DNA of 39,799 nt from Alcanivorax hongdengensis A-11-3 (lineage in GTDB: Bacteria; Pseudomonadota; Gammaproteobacteria; Pseudomonadales; Alcanivoracaceae). Of this stretch, positions 28,252-37,880 are shown piece by piece. The notes below the pieces were generated by a model. It made no database searches. It had not been told where the DNA came from and saw only the letters and a list, made by a program, of their open reading frames with translations. The position numbers and the translations under genes are program-made. Where the stretch lies: positions 1 through 39,799 of the forward strand of contig NZ_AMRJ01000030.1 of assembly GCF_000300995.1 (NCBI RefSeq). Reading direction: 5' to 3'. Each line of letters opens with the position of its first letter. Positions within the stretch are counted from its first letter, which is position 1.

Positions 28252-28923
28252 CTACGGCTGATACAGCGGCTGCTCCAGTAGCGCCTTGCGCTGGCGCCAG
28301 TCGGGCATGCGTGCGTCCATCAGGGCGTGGAAGCCGGGGCCGTGGTCCATGTGCTGCAGGTGACACAGTTCGTGCATCACCACATAGTCCAGCACCGCTG
28401 GCGGATAGTGCAGCAATGCCAGGTTCAGGTTGATGTAGCCCCGGGCGGACAGCGAGCCCCAGCGGGTGCGCATCTTTTTTACCCGCAAGGTGGGGCGGTT
28501 GTAGCCCTGGGCGGCGAACCAGCCAAATTGCCGGTCGATGCTGTCCTCGAACAACGGCCGGGCCTGACGGCGCAGCCAGTTCTCCACCGCACTCTGCACC
28601 GGGGCCTCCTGGTCCGGCTCGGCCAGACGAACCTGCAGATAGCCACCCTGGCGCTGAACGCGGCTGACACCCTGGCAGACATCCAGCTGCAGCGGCTCGC
28701 CACGGAAGCAAAAGGCCGCGCCGTCCTGCCAGCGTTGACGGGGCCGGCGGGCCTGGCGCTGTTGCTGATCCCGGATCCATTGCCGACGACTGTCCACAAA
28801 CGCCTGTACCATGCGCAGCGGTGCGCGGTTGGGAGCACGCACCTGCACACGGCCGTCTTCCAGCACCCGCAACTCCAGGCTGCGACGTTTGCTGCGAATC
28901 AGTTGGTAGTCGGTCATGTTCAC
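28252..28923 (-). CDS. YgjP-type zinc metallopeptidase (M48/DUF45)
   Basis: This is a predicted zinc-dependent protease of the YgjP/WLM-like group; its substrates are not known. It has 223 residues. The zinc site is HELCHLQHMDHGPGFHALM near 177-195: two His and the catalytic Glu in HELCH, with the third His in the HGPGF segment. KKMRTRWGSLSARGYINLN near 145-160 is the conserved strand preceding it. The start is GTG at 28921-28923 with GGAGG upstream; the ATG two codons later is an alternative. It lies 51 bases behind the RND pump gene, with a GCGTCGC/GCGACGC hairpin (28946-28961) between. Confidence 0.9.
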   Translation of the reverse strand: MNMTDYQLIRSKRRSLELRVLEDGRVQVRAPNRAPLRMVQAFVDSRRQWIRDQQQRQARRPRQRWQDGAAFCFRGEPLQLDVCQGVSRVQRQGGYLQVRLAEPDQEAPVQSAVENWLRRQARPLFEDSIDRQFGWFAAQGYNRPTLRVKKMRTRWGSLSARGYINLNLALLHYPPAVLDYVVMHELCHLQHMDHGPGFHALMDARMPDWRQRKALLEQPLYQP

Positions 28924-28974
28924 TGAATCCGCCCTCCAGGCCGGCGCGTCGCTGGCGACGCCCCGGCAAGGGGG

Positions 28975-31900
28975 TTAGTCGTTGTTGGGCAGTTCCTTGT
29001 CCAGCTGCTGCTTCACCGCATCCGCCGGGGCCGCATAGGGCGCCAGCCACTGGTAGAGCACCGGGATAATAAACAGGGTGAGCACGGTGGCAAACAGCAG
29101 ACCACCCAGAATCACCACGCCGATGGTCATGCGGCTTTCCGCGCCGGCGCCGGTGGCCAGCACCAGCGGCACGGCACCGATGATGGTGGACACGCCGGTC
29201 ATCAGTACCGGGCGGAAACGGATGATGGCGCCCTGATAAACCGCCTCGCTCACGGCCAGGCCCTGGTCGCGCAGCTGGTTGGCAAACTCGACAATCAGAA
29301 TACCGTTCTTGGCCATCAGGCCCAGCAACATGATCATGCCGATCTGGCTGTAGATGTTGAGACTGTCACCGGTCAGCCACAGCGCCAGCACCGCCCCGGC
29401 AATGGCCAGCGGCACCGTCAGCATGATGATCAGTGGGTGAATCCAGCTTTCGAACTGGGCCGCCAGCACCAGGAAAACGATCACCAGTGCCAGCCCGAAG
29501 GTAATGTAGATGGCCGTGGAGGCATCATTGAATTCCTCCGCCATGCCCTTGTAGCTGATACGCGCATCCAGGGGTAACAGTTCCCGGGCGCTGTCCTGCA
29601 CAAAGGCAATGGCGGTGCCCAGGTCATAGCCGTCATCCAGATTGGCGGACAGGGTGATGGCCGGCAGCCGGTCGACCCGACGCAGCTCCGGCGCATCGCC
29701 CACTTCACGGATATCCACCACGCTGGAGAACGGCACCAGGTTGCCATTGGCGGTGCGCAGGTAAATGGCATTGATGTCGGCGGGCGAGCGGCTGCTGGCA
29801 TCATCGGCTTCCATCAGCACATCGTATTCGCGGCCACGGTCCACATAGGTGGAGGCCTGCAGGGTGGCAAACATGGCCTGCAGGGTCAGGCCCACATCAT
29901 TGGCGGTGACGCCCAGATCCGCCGCCCGTTCACGGTTCAGGGTGACGTTGACCTGGGGCTGGGTCTGTTCGAAATCGCTATCCACGCTGTGCATGCGCGG
30001 GTTGTTTTTCATGGCCGCCATCAGGGTGTCGCTCCAGGCCTGCACGTCCTGGTAATCCGGGCCGGCCACCACCACCTGCAGCGCCTGGTTGAAGGCACTC
30101 TGCCCCAGTCCCGGCGGGTTGACGGCAAAGGCGCGCAACCCGGCGATCTGCCGCAGGGGGCCACGCAACTCGCTGACAATCTGCTGCTGGCTGCGATCCC
30201 GTTCCCCCCAGTCACTCAAGCGCACCAGGGTAAACGCCCGTTCCGGCACGCCGCGAAACCCGACGATGGACAACACCTGGGCATCACCGCTTTGCAACAA
30301 GGGTTGCAGAACCTTTTCCACCTCTTTCACATGGTGGGTGCTGTAGGCCACGGTGGACCCCTGCGGGGCGGTGGCCGGAATCACGAACATGCCGCGATCC
30401 TCGGTGGGCGCCAGTTCCCGCGGCACGGTGGTAAACACCGCCAGCGCCGCCAGGCACAACAGCACGCACACGGCCACCACCGGCCAGGGCCGCGCCAGGC
30501 TGGCTTTCAACCAGCGGCTATAGCTCCGATTGAGCGCCGCCAGACTGCGCTCGAGAACGTGCCTGCGGTTTTCCAGCTCGCGCTGAGTGTGGCGATGCAG
30601 CCAGCGGGAACAGAGCATGGGAGCCAGGGTCAGGGCCACGATGCAGGAAATCACCACCGCCGCTGCCAGGGTAAAACCGAACTCGCCGAACAGCCGCCCC
30701 ACATCACCGCCCATGAAGGAAATCGGCACGAACACCGCCACCAGGGTGAGGGTGGTGGCCACCACCGCGAAGCCCACCTGGCGAGCGCCCAGGTAGGCCG
30801 CCACCAGCCGTGACTCGCCCTCGTCGATGCGCCGCTGGATGTTTTCGAGCATGACGATGGCATCATCCACCACCAGGCCGATGGCCAGAATCAGGGCCAG
30901 CAGGGTCAGCACGTTGATGGAAAAATCCAGCATACCGAAGCCAATGAAGGCGCCGATCACGGAGACCGGGATGGTCACCGCCGGAATCAGGGTGGCGCGC
31001 ACATTGCCCAGGAAGGCAAAGATCACCAGGATCACCAGCACCACGGACAACCCCAGGGTGACCAGCACTTCCTTGATGGAGGCACGGATAAACAGGGATT
31101 CGTCGGAATTGATATTGAGGCGAATGTCCGCCGGCAGGGTCTCGCGCAGGGCCTGGATTTCCGCACGCACCCGATCCGATACCGCCACGGTGTTGGCCTT
31201 GGACTGGCGGATAATACCCAGGCCGATGGCCTTGGCCCCGTTGGCCAGCAATTCGGTGTCGTCGTCCTCCACCCCCAGTTCCACCCGCGCCACATCCGCC
31301 AGGCGCAGCAGGTGGTTACCCTGATGGCGAATCACCAGGCGGCGGAACGCCTCCACCGTGGACAGCCGATTGTCCGCGCGCACCGTGAAGGCGCGGGCGG
31401 CGGATTCCAGCCGGCCCGCCGGCAGCTCCACATTGTTGCTGCGCAGGGCCTGCTCGATATCACTGACGGTGACGTTGTGGGCAGCCATGCGCGTTCGGTC
31501 CAGCCATACCCGCATGGCGTAGCGGCGTTCGCCGCCGATGAACACCTCCGAAACCCCTTCCAGCACCGCAAAGCGGTCCACCAGGGTGCGCTCGGCAAAG
31601 TCGGTGAGTTCCTCCGGGTCCAGGGTGGTGCTGGTCAGCGTCACCCAGATGATCGGCCGGGCATCGGCATCGGCCTTGGCAATCACCGGTGTGTCCGCTT
31701 CCTCCGGCAGCTGGTTGAGCACCCGGGAGATGGCATCGCGCACATCATTGGCGGCCACGTCCACATTGCGGTCGAGGTTGAATTCCACATTCAGCCGTGC
31801 CGAGCCCAGGCGGCTGCGCGACTCGATCTTGCGCACGCCTTCCACGCCAGCCACCGCCCCCTCGATAACCTGGATGATCTGGGTATCAATCACCTCCGGC

Positions 31901-32064
31901 GCCGCACCGGGATAATCCACCGAGATGGACACCTGGGGCGGATCGATGTCCGGGTATTCACGGATCGGCAACTTGAGCAGGGCACTGATGCCGAACACCA
32001 CGATCAGCAGGCTAACCACGGTGGCAAACACCGGCCGCTTGATGGAGACATCCGACAGCATCAT
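28975..32064 (-). CDS. RND efflux pump, inner-membrane permease (HAE1 type)
   Basis: This proton-driven exporter expels drugs, solvents or other hydrophobic compounds through a tripartite channel. The 1029-residue protein starts with the canonical SDVSIKRPVFATVVSLLIVVFG. It has 12 predicted membrane helices and two large periplasmic loops. The proton-relay aspartates are in GLVVDDAIVMLENIQRR (near 400), and the matching lysine is in LMAKNGILIVEFANQ (near 935). The start overlaps the adaptor stop by four bases (ATGA), so both are co-translated. No outer-membrane factor is nearby, so it probably uses a TolC-like protein encoded elsewhere. The substrate cannot be predicted. Confidence 0.95.
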   Translation of the reverse strand: MMLSDVSIKRPVFATVVSLLIVVFGISALLKLPIREYPDIDPPQVSISVDYPGAAPEVIDTQIIQVIEGAVAGVEGVRKIESRSRLGSARLNVEFNLDRNVDVAANDVRDAISRVLNQLPEEADTPVIAKADADARPIIWVTLTSTTLDPEELTDFAERTLVDRFAVLEGVSEVFIGGERRYAMRVWLDRTRMAAHNVTVSDIEQALRSNNVELPAGRLESAARAFTVRADNRLSTVEAFRRLVIRHQGNHLLRLADVARVELGVEDDDTELLANGAKAIGLGIIRQSKANTVAVSDRVRAEIQALRETLPADIRLNINSDESLFIRASIKEVLVTLGLSVVLVILVIFAFLGNVRATLIPAVTIPVSVIGAFIGFGMLDFSINVLTLLALILAIGLVVDDAIVMLENIQRRIDEGESRLVAAYLGARQVGFAVVATTLTLVAVFVPISFMGGDVGRLFGEFGFTLAAAVVISCIVALTLAPMLCSRWLHRHTQRELENRRHVLERSLAALNRSYSRWLKASLARPWPVVAVCVLLCLAALAVFTTVPRELAPTEDRGMFVIPATAPQGSTVAYSTHHVKEVEKVLQPLLQSGDAQVLSIVGFRGVPERAFTLVRLSDWGERDRSQQQIVSELRGPLRQIAGLRAFAVNPPGLGQSAFNQALQVVVAGPDYQDVQAWSDTLMAAMKNNPRMHSVDSDFEQTQPQVNVTLNRERAADLGVTANDVGLTLQAMFATLQASTYVDRGREYDVLMEADDASSRSPADINAIYLRTANGNLVPFSSVVDIREVGDAPELRRVDRLPAITLSANLDDGYDLGTAIAFVQDSARELLPLDARISYKGMAEEFNDASTAIYITFGLALVIVFLVLAAQFESWIHPLIIMLTVPLAIAGAVLALWLTGDSLNIYSQIGMIMLLGLMAKNGILIVEFANQLRDQGLAVSEAVYQGAIIRFRPVLMTGVSTIIGAVPLVLATGAGAESRMTIGVVILGGLLFATVLTLFIIPVLYQWLAPYAAPADAVKQQLDKELPNND

Positions 32065-33200
32065 GCGTCGGTATCCGCCGGAGCCGGTGACGGCGTGACC
32101 GGGTCGGCAGGCGCCTTCTCCTCCAACAGCGACTGCTGCTCCGGCATCAGTGCCTGCGGGTTGTCCACCACCTGCACCGGGTCACCACTGCCGAGGCGGG
32201 CATGGCCATTGACGATCACCCGGCTGGCCGCCGCCAGCCCCTGGCGGACTTCCACCCAGCCCTCGCGGCGCCCGCCCAGGGTCACCGGGTGACGCCGGGC
32301 TTCGCCGTCACTGACGGTAAATACATAGCTTTGCGCCCCCTGGGTAATGATGGCCTGCTCCGGTACCAGCCGGGCCGGGCGCTGGCCCAGCTGCACCACG
32401 ACCCGCAGGAACTGGCCCTGGCGCAGGCGATGCCCCGGGTTATGCAGGCGCGCCCGGGCCCGCAGGCTGCGACTGTCAGCCTGGATGCGGGTATCCAGGC
32501 GGGCGATGCGGCCCTGGAAGGCAGTACCCGGATAAGCATCACTGGTGGCGGTCACCGGCAGCTGCTTTTTCATGCGGCCCAGATAACGTTCCGGCACCTG
32601 GAAATCCACGTCCACATAATCCAGGTTATCCAGCGTGGTGACCGCATCGCCGGCATTCAGGTAGGTACCCGGGTCCACCTGGCGCAGCCCGACGACCCCG
32701 GCGTAGGGCGCCTTGATGAAATGGTCGTTGTAGTTGGCCTGGGCCGCATCCAGATTGGCACGGGCGGATTCCAGGGTGGTGCGATAGGTGTCCACCTCGG
32801 CCTGGGAGATGGCGCGGCGCTGCATCAGGGTCTGGCCCCGTTGATAGTCCTGACGGGCACGGTCGAACTCGGCCTGGGCACCGGCCAGGCGCGCTTTCGA
32901 TTCACGGGCATCCAGGGTGACCAGCAAGACGCCCTTGGCCACCTGCTGGCCTTCCTGGAAATGCAGCGACGATACCCGGCCGGGCACTTCCGCCACCAGG
33001 GTAATGGCATCCGCGGCCCGGGCATTGCCCACCACTTCCACCGTATCAGTCAGTTCACGGCTGATCACCGGCGCCAGATTAACCACCGCCGCCGGCCGCG
33101 CCACCGGCGCCACACTCTGACGGTGGCTCAACCACCACAGTACCAGCGCGGCCAACGCCAGCATGCCTGCCAGCCCGACCCCCTTGCTCTGTCTTGTCAC
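32061..33200 (-). CDS. RND efflux periplasmic adaptor (membrane fusion protein)
   Basis: The adaptor links the RND permease to an outer-membrane channel. It has 379 residues: an N-terminal membrane anchor or signal (about 8-26, GLAGMLALAALVLWWL) and a lipoyl-like half motif around 75-100 (VPGRVSSLHFQEGQQVAKG). A helical hairpin follows (about 105-150), then the second lipoyl half KAPYAGVVGLRQVDPGTYL near 165 and beta-barrel domains. The C-terminus is Pro/Ala rich. The start is GTG at 33198-33200, preceded by AAGGGGA. Confidence 0.94.
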   Translation of the reverse strand: MTRQSKGVGLAGMLALAALVLWWLSHRQSVAPVARPAAVVNLAPVISRELTDTVEVVGNARAADAITLVAEVPGRVSSLHFQEGQQVAKGVLLVTLDARESKARLAGAQAEFDRARQDYQRGQTLMQRRAISQAEVDTYRTTLESARANLDAAQANYNDHFIKAPYAGVVGLRQVDPGTYLNAGDAVTTLDNLDYVDVDFQVPERYLGRMKKQLPVTATSDAYPGTAFQGRIARLDTRIQADSRSLRARARLHNPGHRLRQGQFLRVVVQLGQRPARLVPEQAIITQGAQSYVFTVSDGEARRHPVTLGGRREGWVEVRQGLAAASRVIVNGHARLGSGDPVQVVDNPQALMPEQQSLLEEKAPADPVTPSPAPADTDA

Positions 33201-33320
33201 CGGTTATCCCCTTTGCCCTTGGTGTATGCCATGCCGCCTTGCAGCACGGCGCAGCCCGCACACTATCGTGCCGGCATATTATGCAAGCAATAAGGAAAAG
33301 CCGGTGAAAACCGCTACGAA

Positions 33321-33342
33321 AAAGGGCCCGAGCGGGCCCTTT
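33321..33342 (-). terminator. Terminator of the acyl-CoA ligase gene
   Basis: AAAGGGCCCG (33321-33330) and CGGGCCCTTT (33333-33342) form a 10-bp palindrome. On the minus strand it is followed by TTC. It lies eight bases past the stop of the ligase gene, between it and the pump operon. Confidence 0.85.
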
Positions 33343-33349
33343 ACCGGTA

Positions 33350-34984
33350 TCACACCATTTCGGCGCGCATTTTCTTCTTGTCCAGTTTGCCCACCGAGGT
33401 ACGTGGCAGGGCATCGACGAAGATCACCCGGTCGGGAATACCGTAGCGGCTGATGATGCCCTTGTCGGCAAAGTCGGACACCAGTGCCTTGATGGCTTCC
33501 TCGTCGGCATCGCCGCTTTTCACCACCAGCGCCACCGGCCGTTCGCCCCACTTGTCATCGGGCACCCCGACCACGGCACACTCGCCCACGCCCGGGTGCT
33601 GCAGGATCAGGCCTTCCAGGTCGATGGAGGACACCCACTCGCCACCGGTCTTGATCACGTCCTTGATGCGGTCGACGATCTTCAGCCAGCCATCCTCGCT
33701 CATCACCGCCACATCACCGGTATGCAACCAGCCGCCGTGCCACAGCTCTTCGGATTTTTCCTTGTCATGCAGGTAGCCCTGGGTGAGCCAGGGGGCACGG
33801 ACCACGATTTCGCCCTGGCTCTTGCCGTCGTGGGGCACATCGTTCATCTCGCCATCGACAATGCGCAGCTGCGCCATCACCACCGGGCGACCGGTGCGGG
33901 TGCGATAGTCCACCTGGGTGTCCAGATCCGCCTTCTCCAGTTCCGGGGTCAGCTGAGCCAGGGTCAGCAGCGGGCAGGTCTCGCTCATGCCGTAGCCGGT
34001 ATAGATGTCGATGCCACGCTCCAGGGCGCCCCGGGCCAGGGCCTGGGGCAGGGCCGAACCACCGATGATCACCTTCCAGCGGCTCAGGTCCACGCTCTTG
34101 GCGGCCTCCGCCTGCAACAGCATCTGGATAATGGTGGGCACGCAGTGGGAGAAGGTCACCTGGTGGCTAACCAGCAGTTTGAGCAGGGTGGCCGGCTCAT
34201 AGCGACCCGGGTAGACCTGCTTGACCCCCAGCATGGTGGCCATATACGGAATCCCCCAGGCATGCACATGGAACATGGGGGTAATGGGCATGTAGACATC
34301 GTCTTCGTTGAAACGGCCCTGCCCCTGGCCGGCCATGGTGTTGCGCCCGGCAAAGGTATGCAGCACCAGCTGACGGTGGGAGAAATACACGCCCTTGGGC
34401 AGACCGGTGGTGCCGGTGGTGTAGAAGGTGGTGGCGCGGGTGTTCTCGTCCAGCTCCGGGAATTCGAAGCTGGCCGGTGCCTTGGCCAACAGGTCTTCGT
34501 ATTCGCCGGCCAGCGGCAGGCTGTCGCTGCCGGTGACACCATCATCATCCAGCAGGATATAGCTTTTCACGGTTTCGATGCGGTCCTGCATGCCTTCCAG
34601 CACCGGCAGGAACTCGCTGTTGACCAAAATCACGTCATCCCTGGCATGGTTGATGGTGTAGAGAATCTGCTCCGGACTGAGACGCACATTCACCGTGTGC
34701 AGTACCGCGCCCATCATGGGAATGGCGAAGAACGCCTCCAGATAGCGGTGGGTATCCCAGTCCATTACCGCCACGGTATCGCCGGGTTTGACGCCCTGGG
34801 CCGCCAACGCCGCAGCCAGGCGCTGTACCCGCTCGCCAAACTGGCGGTAGGTCATGCTGAACTTGTCGGCATAAACAATTTCCTGCTCCGGCGATTTGCG
34901 GATGCCGGCCTCCAGAATGCGGTGGATCACCAGCGGCGGCTCCACCGCCGAAGGGGTGCGTTGAATGGTCAGGTCGTTGCTCAT
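33350..34984 (-). CDS. Fatty acid--CoA ligase (AlkK-like)
   Basis: This enzyme activates fatty acids with ATP and CoA to acyl-CoA, feeding beta-oxidation or lipid synthesis. It is 544 residues long, like medium-chain AlkK of alkane degraders. The AMP-binding P-loop is [19 protein letters not shown] near 185. The adenine-binding [10 protein letters not shown] lies near 325. The hinge [20 protein letters not shown] is near 425 and [11 protein letters not shown] near 450. The catalytic lysine is in [12 protein letters not shown] at the C-terminus. The chain-length preference is not certain. It is a single gene with its own terminator. Confidence 0.93.
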   Translation of the reverse strand: MSNDLTIQRTPSAVEPPLVIHRILEAGIRKSPEQEIVYADKFSMTYRQFGERVQRLAAALAAQGVKPGDTVAVMDWDTHRYLEAFFAIPMMGAVLHTVNVRLSPEQILYTINHARDDVILVNSEFLPVLEGMQDRIETVKSYILLDDDGVTGSDSLPLAGEYEDLLAKAPASFEFPELDENTRATTFYTTGTTGLPKGVYFSHRQLVLHTFAGRNTMAGQGQGRFNEDDVYMPITPMFHVHAWGIPYMATMLGVKQVYPGRYEPATLLKLLVSHQVTFSHCVPTIIQMLLQAEAAKSVDLSRWKVIIGGSALPQALARGALERGIDIYTGYGMSETCPLLTLAQLTPELEKADLDTQVDYRTRTGRPVVMAQLRIVDGEMNDVPHDGKSQGEIVVRAPWLTQGYLHDKEKSEELWHGGWLHTGDVAVMSEDGWLKIVDRIKDVIKTGGEWVSSIDLEGLILQHPGVGECAVVGVPDDKWGERPVALVVKSGDADEEAIKALVSDFADKGIISRYGIPDRVIFVDALPRTSVGKLDKKKMRAEMV

Positions 34985-35232
34985 GCGCTCTCTCCGAAAT
35001 CCCTGTTTTTATGCCGCACCAAAGGGGCACGGCCGAGTGTTGTAGCGTGTCATTACCGCCGCAAGGCGGCATTCAAGACTGCCATATTTCCCGGTCTTGG
35101 TCACGATGACCGCGTTCTGCCGGCCCGCCCTGCCCGACCGGTGACCTACCCTTTCGGCTAATGGAGAGCGCCGCCGCGCCGGTGCTAGGCTGACACCGGG
35201 TTACCCGGCCTGTTTTCAGGGAGAGAACAACA

Positions 35233-35979
35233 ATGACCCGCTGGATTGCGCTGCTGCTTTGTCTGCTGGCGGCTCCGCTCTGGGCGACCACGGAATTCGA
35301 ACGCCCCGGCCTCAATATGCCCACCACCACCCTGGATACCGGCCGCTTCGCCTGGGAGCAGGGGCTGCCGGATATACGTATCAATACGGTGGCCGAGCGC
35401 AAGACCGTGACGGCGGGGTTTACCACCCGCTTGCGCGCTGGCCTCTGGAAACCGCTGGAGCTGCAGGTGGCCAGCCCGCTTTACCTCTTTCAGCAAACCG
35501 AAGACCAGGGTCTGAAGAGTTATCAGGACGGGGCCGGCGACAGCCAACTGGCGCTCAAGGCCGCGCTGTATCACGGGCCGGTGTTCCGTGCCGCGCTGCG
35601 CACCGGCGCCACCTTCGATACCGGCAGCGATGCCTTTACCCGGGGTGACCAGGGCGGTCTGCTCACGGTCTCCGGGGACTGGCGACTGGACGACCGGCAC
35701 CGGCTGTCGCTGACCGCAGATTACCGGGCCCTGTCCGCCAGCGAAAAATGGCTCACCCTGGTTCCCCACTGGCAAGCGCAGCTGGATGATCAACTCATGA
35801 TCTTTCTGGAAGCGGTCTATAGCCACGAGCAGGACAGCGGCCGCGATGATAACCGTGGCGGCGGCGGCATTGCCGTGCGCCCCTGGCCGGACACCCAGCT
35901 GGATTTCTACTACCGGGGCGGTTTTGATGATGAAAGCACCGACCATGAAACGGGTCTGGGCCTGTCCGTGGCGTTCTGA
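35233..35979 (+). CDS. Predicted outer-membrane beta-barrel protein
   Basis: The 248-residue protein begins with a clear signal peptide (MTRWIALLLCLLAAPLWA, cleavage probably after LWA near residue 18). The mature part alternates polar and hydrophobic residues in about 10-12 short strands, and the last residue is Phe in LGLSVAF, the usual outer-membrane insertion signal. It resembles the MetA-pathway phenol-degradation-type outer-membrane proteins, which may help hydrophobic substrates enter; this assignment is tentative. The start ATG has GGGAGAG upstream. It is a single gene between the ligase (divergent) and fumC (convergent). Confidence 0.82.
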   Translation: MTRWIALLLCLLAAPLWATTEFERPGLNMPTTTLDTGRFAWEQGLPDIRINTVAERKTVTAGFTTRLRAGLWKPLELQVASPLYLFQQTEDQGLKSYQDGAGDSQLALKAALYHGPVFRAALRTGATFDTGSDAFTRGDQGGLLTVSGDWRLDDRHRLSLTADYRALSASEKWLTLVPHWQAQLDDQLMIFLEAVYSHEQDSGRDDNRGGGGIAVRPWPDTQLDFYYRGGFDDESTDHETGLGLSVAF

Positions 35980-35992
35980 ACGGCCCGGCCCG

Positions 35993-36017
35993 GTAGGAGC
36001 GACGCTCGAGTCGCGAA
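35993..36017 (+). repeat. REP element, GTAGGAGCGACGCT family
   Basis: This is an exact copy of the arms beside the RAYT gene over GTAGGAGCGACGCTCGAG and the following bases to 36017. It sits 13 bases past the barrel-protein stop, between convergent genes. Confidence 0.88.
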
Positions 36018-36056
36018 GGCAGCTGCCCCTCCAGTGTCGCGCCTGCAGGTAAGCAT

Positions 36057-37439
36057 TCAGCCCGGCTGGGTGAGCGTGCGTGGGTCGAGCAGCTTTTCCA
36101 GTTCGTCCCGGCCCAGGTCGGTTTTTTCCTCTGCCACCTCGATCACCGGCCGGCCACTGGCAAAGGCTTCCTTAGCAATGGCGGCGGCCTTTTCATAGCC
36201 GATCACCGGGTTCAGGGCGGTGACCAGAATCGGATTGCGGCCCACGCCCTCCGCCAGCCGTTCGGCGTCATAGCGCATGTCGTGGATGGCCTTGTCGGCC
36301 AGGTTGGTACAGCTGTTGGCCAGCCACTCGGTCATGTCCAGCAGATTGGTGGCCACCAGTGGCAGCATCACATTGAGCTGAAAGTTGCCGCTCTGGGCGG
36401 CGATGCCGTTGGCCTGGTCCAGCCCCATGACCTGGGTGGCCACCATCACCACCGACTCGCAGATCACCGGGTTGACCTTACCGGGCATGATCGACGAGCC
36501 CGGCTGGGTGGCCGGCAACTGCACCTCACCCAGACCGTGGATGGGCCCGGAATTCATCCAGCGCAGATCGTTGCCGATCTTCATCAACACCACCGCCAGA
36601 CCGCGCAGGGCCGACGACAGATTGAGGGGCGCATCCAGGGCACTCTGGGCCACGAAAGGGTGAGGCATGGCACGAAACCGCTGACCGGTTTCCTCGGCCA
36701 GCTGTTCGGCAAAGCGTTGCGCAAAGCGGGGATGGGCATTGATACCGGAGCCCACCGCTGTACCGCCCTGGGGAATGGCCAGCAGATCATCGCGGGCGCG
36801 GCCCAGCCGGGTGGAGGCATCCTGTAGCTGGATCACCCAGGTCTGCAGCTCCTGCTCCACGGTCACCGGCATGGCATCCATCAAATGGGTGCGGCCGGTC
36901 TTGACCAGGTCATGGCTTTGCCGGGCCCGCATGCCCAGGGTAATGATCAGATGCTCCAGGGCCGGGATCAGCGTGTCAGTCACCGCCAGTACCGAGGAAA
37001 GATGAATGGCCGTGGGGATGGTGTCATTGCTGCTCTGGCCCAGGTTGACCTGATCATTGGGGTGAATCTCCACACCGGCATCACGGCACAGGTGGGCAAT
37101 CACTTCGTTGACGTTCATGTTGGTGCTGGTGCCGGAGCCGGTCTGGAAAATATCCACCGGAAACTGGTCACGGTGATGGCCGGCCAGCAGGTCGTTGCAG
37201 GCCGCGGCAATCACCGCCGCCTGCTCTTCGCTGAGCTCGCCCAGCGCCTGATTGGTGCGCGCGGCACTGTGTTTGATACGCACCACCGCATCAATAAAAC
37301 GGGCCGGCAGACCGCGACCACTAATGGGAAAATTGTCCACCGCCCGCTGGGTCTGGGCACCCCACAGGGCCGTGGAGGGGACCTGAATGTCTCCCAGGGA
37401 ATCCGTTTCGGTGCGGGTGTCACGGGTCGGCGATACCAT
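36057..37439 (-). CDS. fumC: Class II fumarate hydratase
   Basis: FumC is the iron-independent fumarase of the TCA cycle (fumarate to malate). I start at ATG 37437-37439 (MVSPTRDTRTETDSLGDIQV), because AGGAGG lies seven bases upstream; this gives 460 residues, the family norm. The superfamily signature GSSIMPGKVNP is near 317-327 and the active-site His is in KTGRTHLMDAMPVT near 185. The SGSGTSTNMN-type substrate loop appears as TGSGTSTNMNVNEV near 100. Longer frames up to 37499 lack a ribosome site. Confidence 0.97.
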   Translation of the reverse strand: MVSPTRDTRTETDSLGDIQVPSTALWGAQTQRAVDNFPISGRGLPARFIDAVVRIKHSAARTNQALGELSEEQAAVIAAACNDLLAGHHRDQFPVDIFQTGSGTSTNMNVNEVIAHLCRDAGVEIHPNDQVNLGQSSNDTIPTAIHLSSVLAVTDTLIPALEHLIITLGMRARQSHDLVKTGRTHLMDAMPVTVEQELQTWVIQLQDASTRLGRARDDLLAIPQGGTAVGSGINAHPRFAQRFAEQLAEETGQRFRAMPHPFVAQSALDAPLNLSSALRGLAVVLMKIGNDLRWMNSGPIHGLGEVQLPATQPGSSIMPGKVNPVICESVVMVATQVMGLDQANGIAAQSGNFQLNVMLPLVATNLLDMTEWLANSCTNLADKAIHDMRYDAERLAEGVGRNPILVTALNPVIGYEKAAAIAKEAFASGRPVIEVAEEKTDLGRDELEKLLDPRTLTQPG

Positions 37440-37602
37440 GGCCAGCCTCCTGCCAGTACGGTGAAACATCGGGCTCTCATCATGGCATGGCATCGCCATG
37501 GATGCATTTCAAGGTCAGGCCATCATGGCCGGAGCATTGCCAGCCATGACCAATGTGTGGGAGTCCCGTCAGGCGGGGATTATTTGCCGATACAGAATAT
37601 TT

Positions 37603-37631
37603 ATTATCTTTTAAAAACAATGATTTGTAAA
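37603..37631 (-). promoter_or_regulatory. Sigma-70 promoter of fumC
   Basis: On the minus strand TTTACA (37626-37631) and GATAAT (37603-37608) are exactly 17 bases apart. The leader to the fumC ATG would be about 155 bases. The promoter lies in the AT-rich side of the junction. Confidence 0.72.
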
Positions 37632-37841
37632 TTTTTCGGAGCACTTTCGGAGTGCCGAAATCAGCCAAAATTTATACTTTTTCCTTAACTTTCTGGTCAT
37701 TCAGTGTTCGATTACCCATTTCCTAACTGGGAAAAGTGGGAATTTGGGAACACAACCAGCGTCACCCCAAACACTTTTTACGCCAAAAACCGATAAAAGA
37801 AGCCTACTTGGGCACTTGAGGATAGAAAATGCCCGTAAAAG

Positions 37842-37858
37842 GCAGTACATTGTACTGC
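37842..37858. promoter_or_regulatory. Perfect 17-bp palindrome, likely operator
   Basis: GCAGTACATTGTACTGC is a perfect inverted repeat with 8-bp arms around one central base. It ends 22 bases before the ATG of the ribbon-helix-helix gene, which is where an autoregulating repressor would bind. Confidence 0.7.
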
Positions 37859-37880
37859 ATAGTATCATGATGAGGTGTGC

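Larger units (their letters stand above)
37440..37880. other. Junction between GC-rich core and AT-rich island
   Basis: This 441-base region contains no gene. Base composition falls sharply to AT-rich at about 37580. It includes the fumC promoter (37603-37631). A hairpin with perfect GCACT/AGTGC arms around TTCGG lies near 37642-37656. The palindromic operator candidate of the island genes is at 37842-37858. I see no tRNA or direct repeat that would identify an integration site. Confidence 0.6.

Noticed and set aside
33596..35161. Open frame of 521 codons on the plus strand
   Set aside because: Antisense to the fatty acyl-CoA ligase gene, with low-complexity His/Gln/Gly composition.
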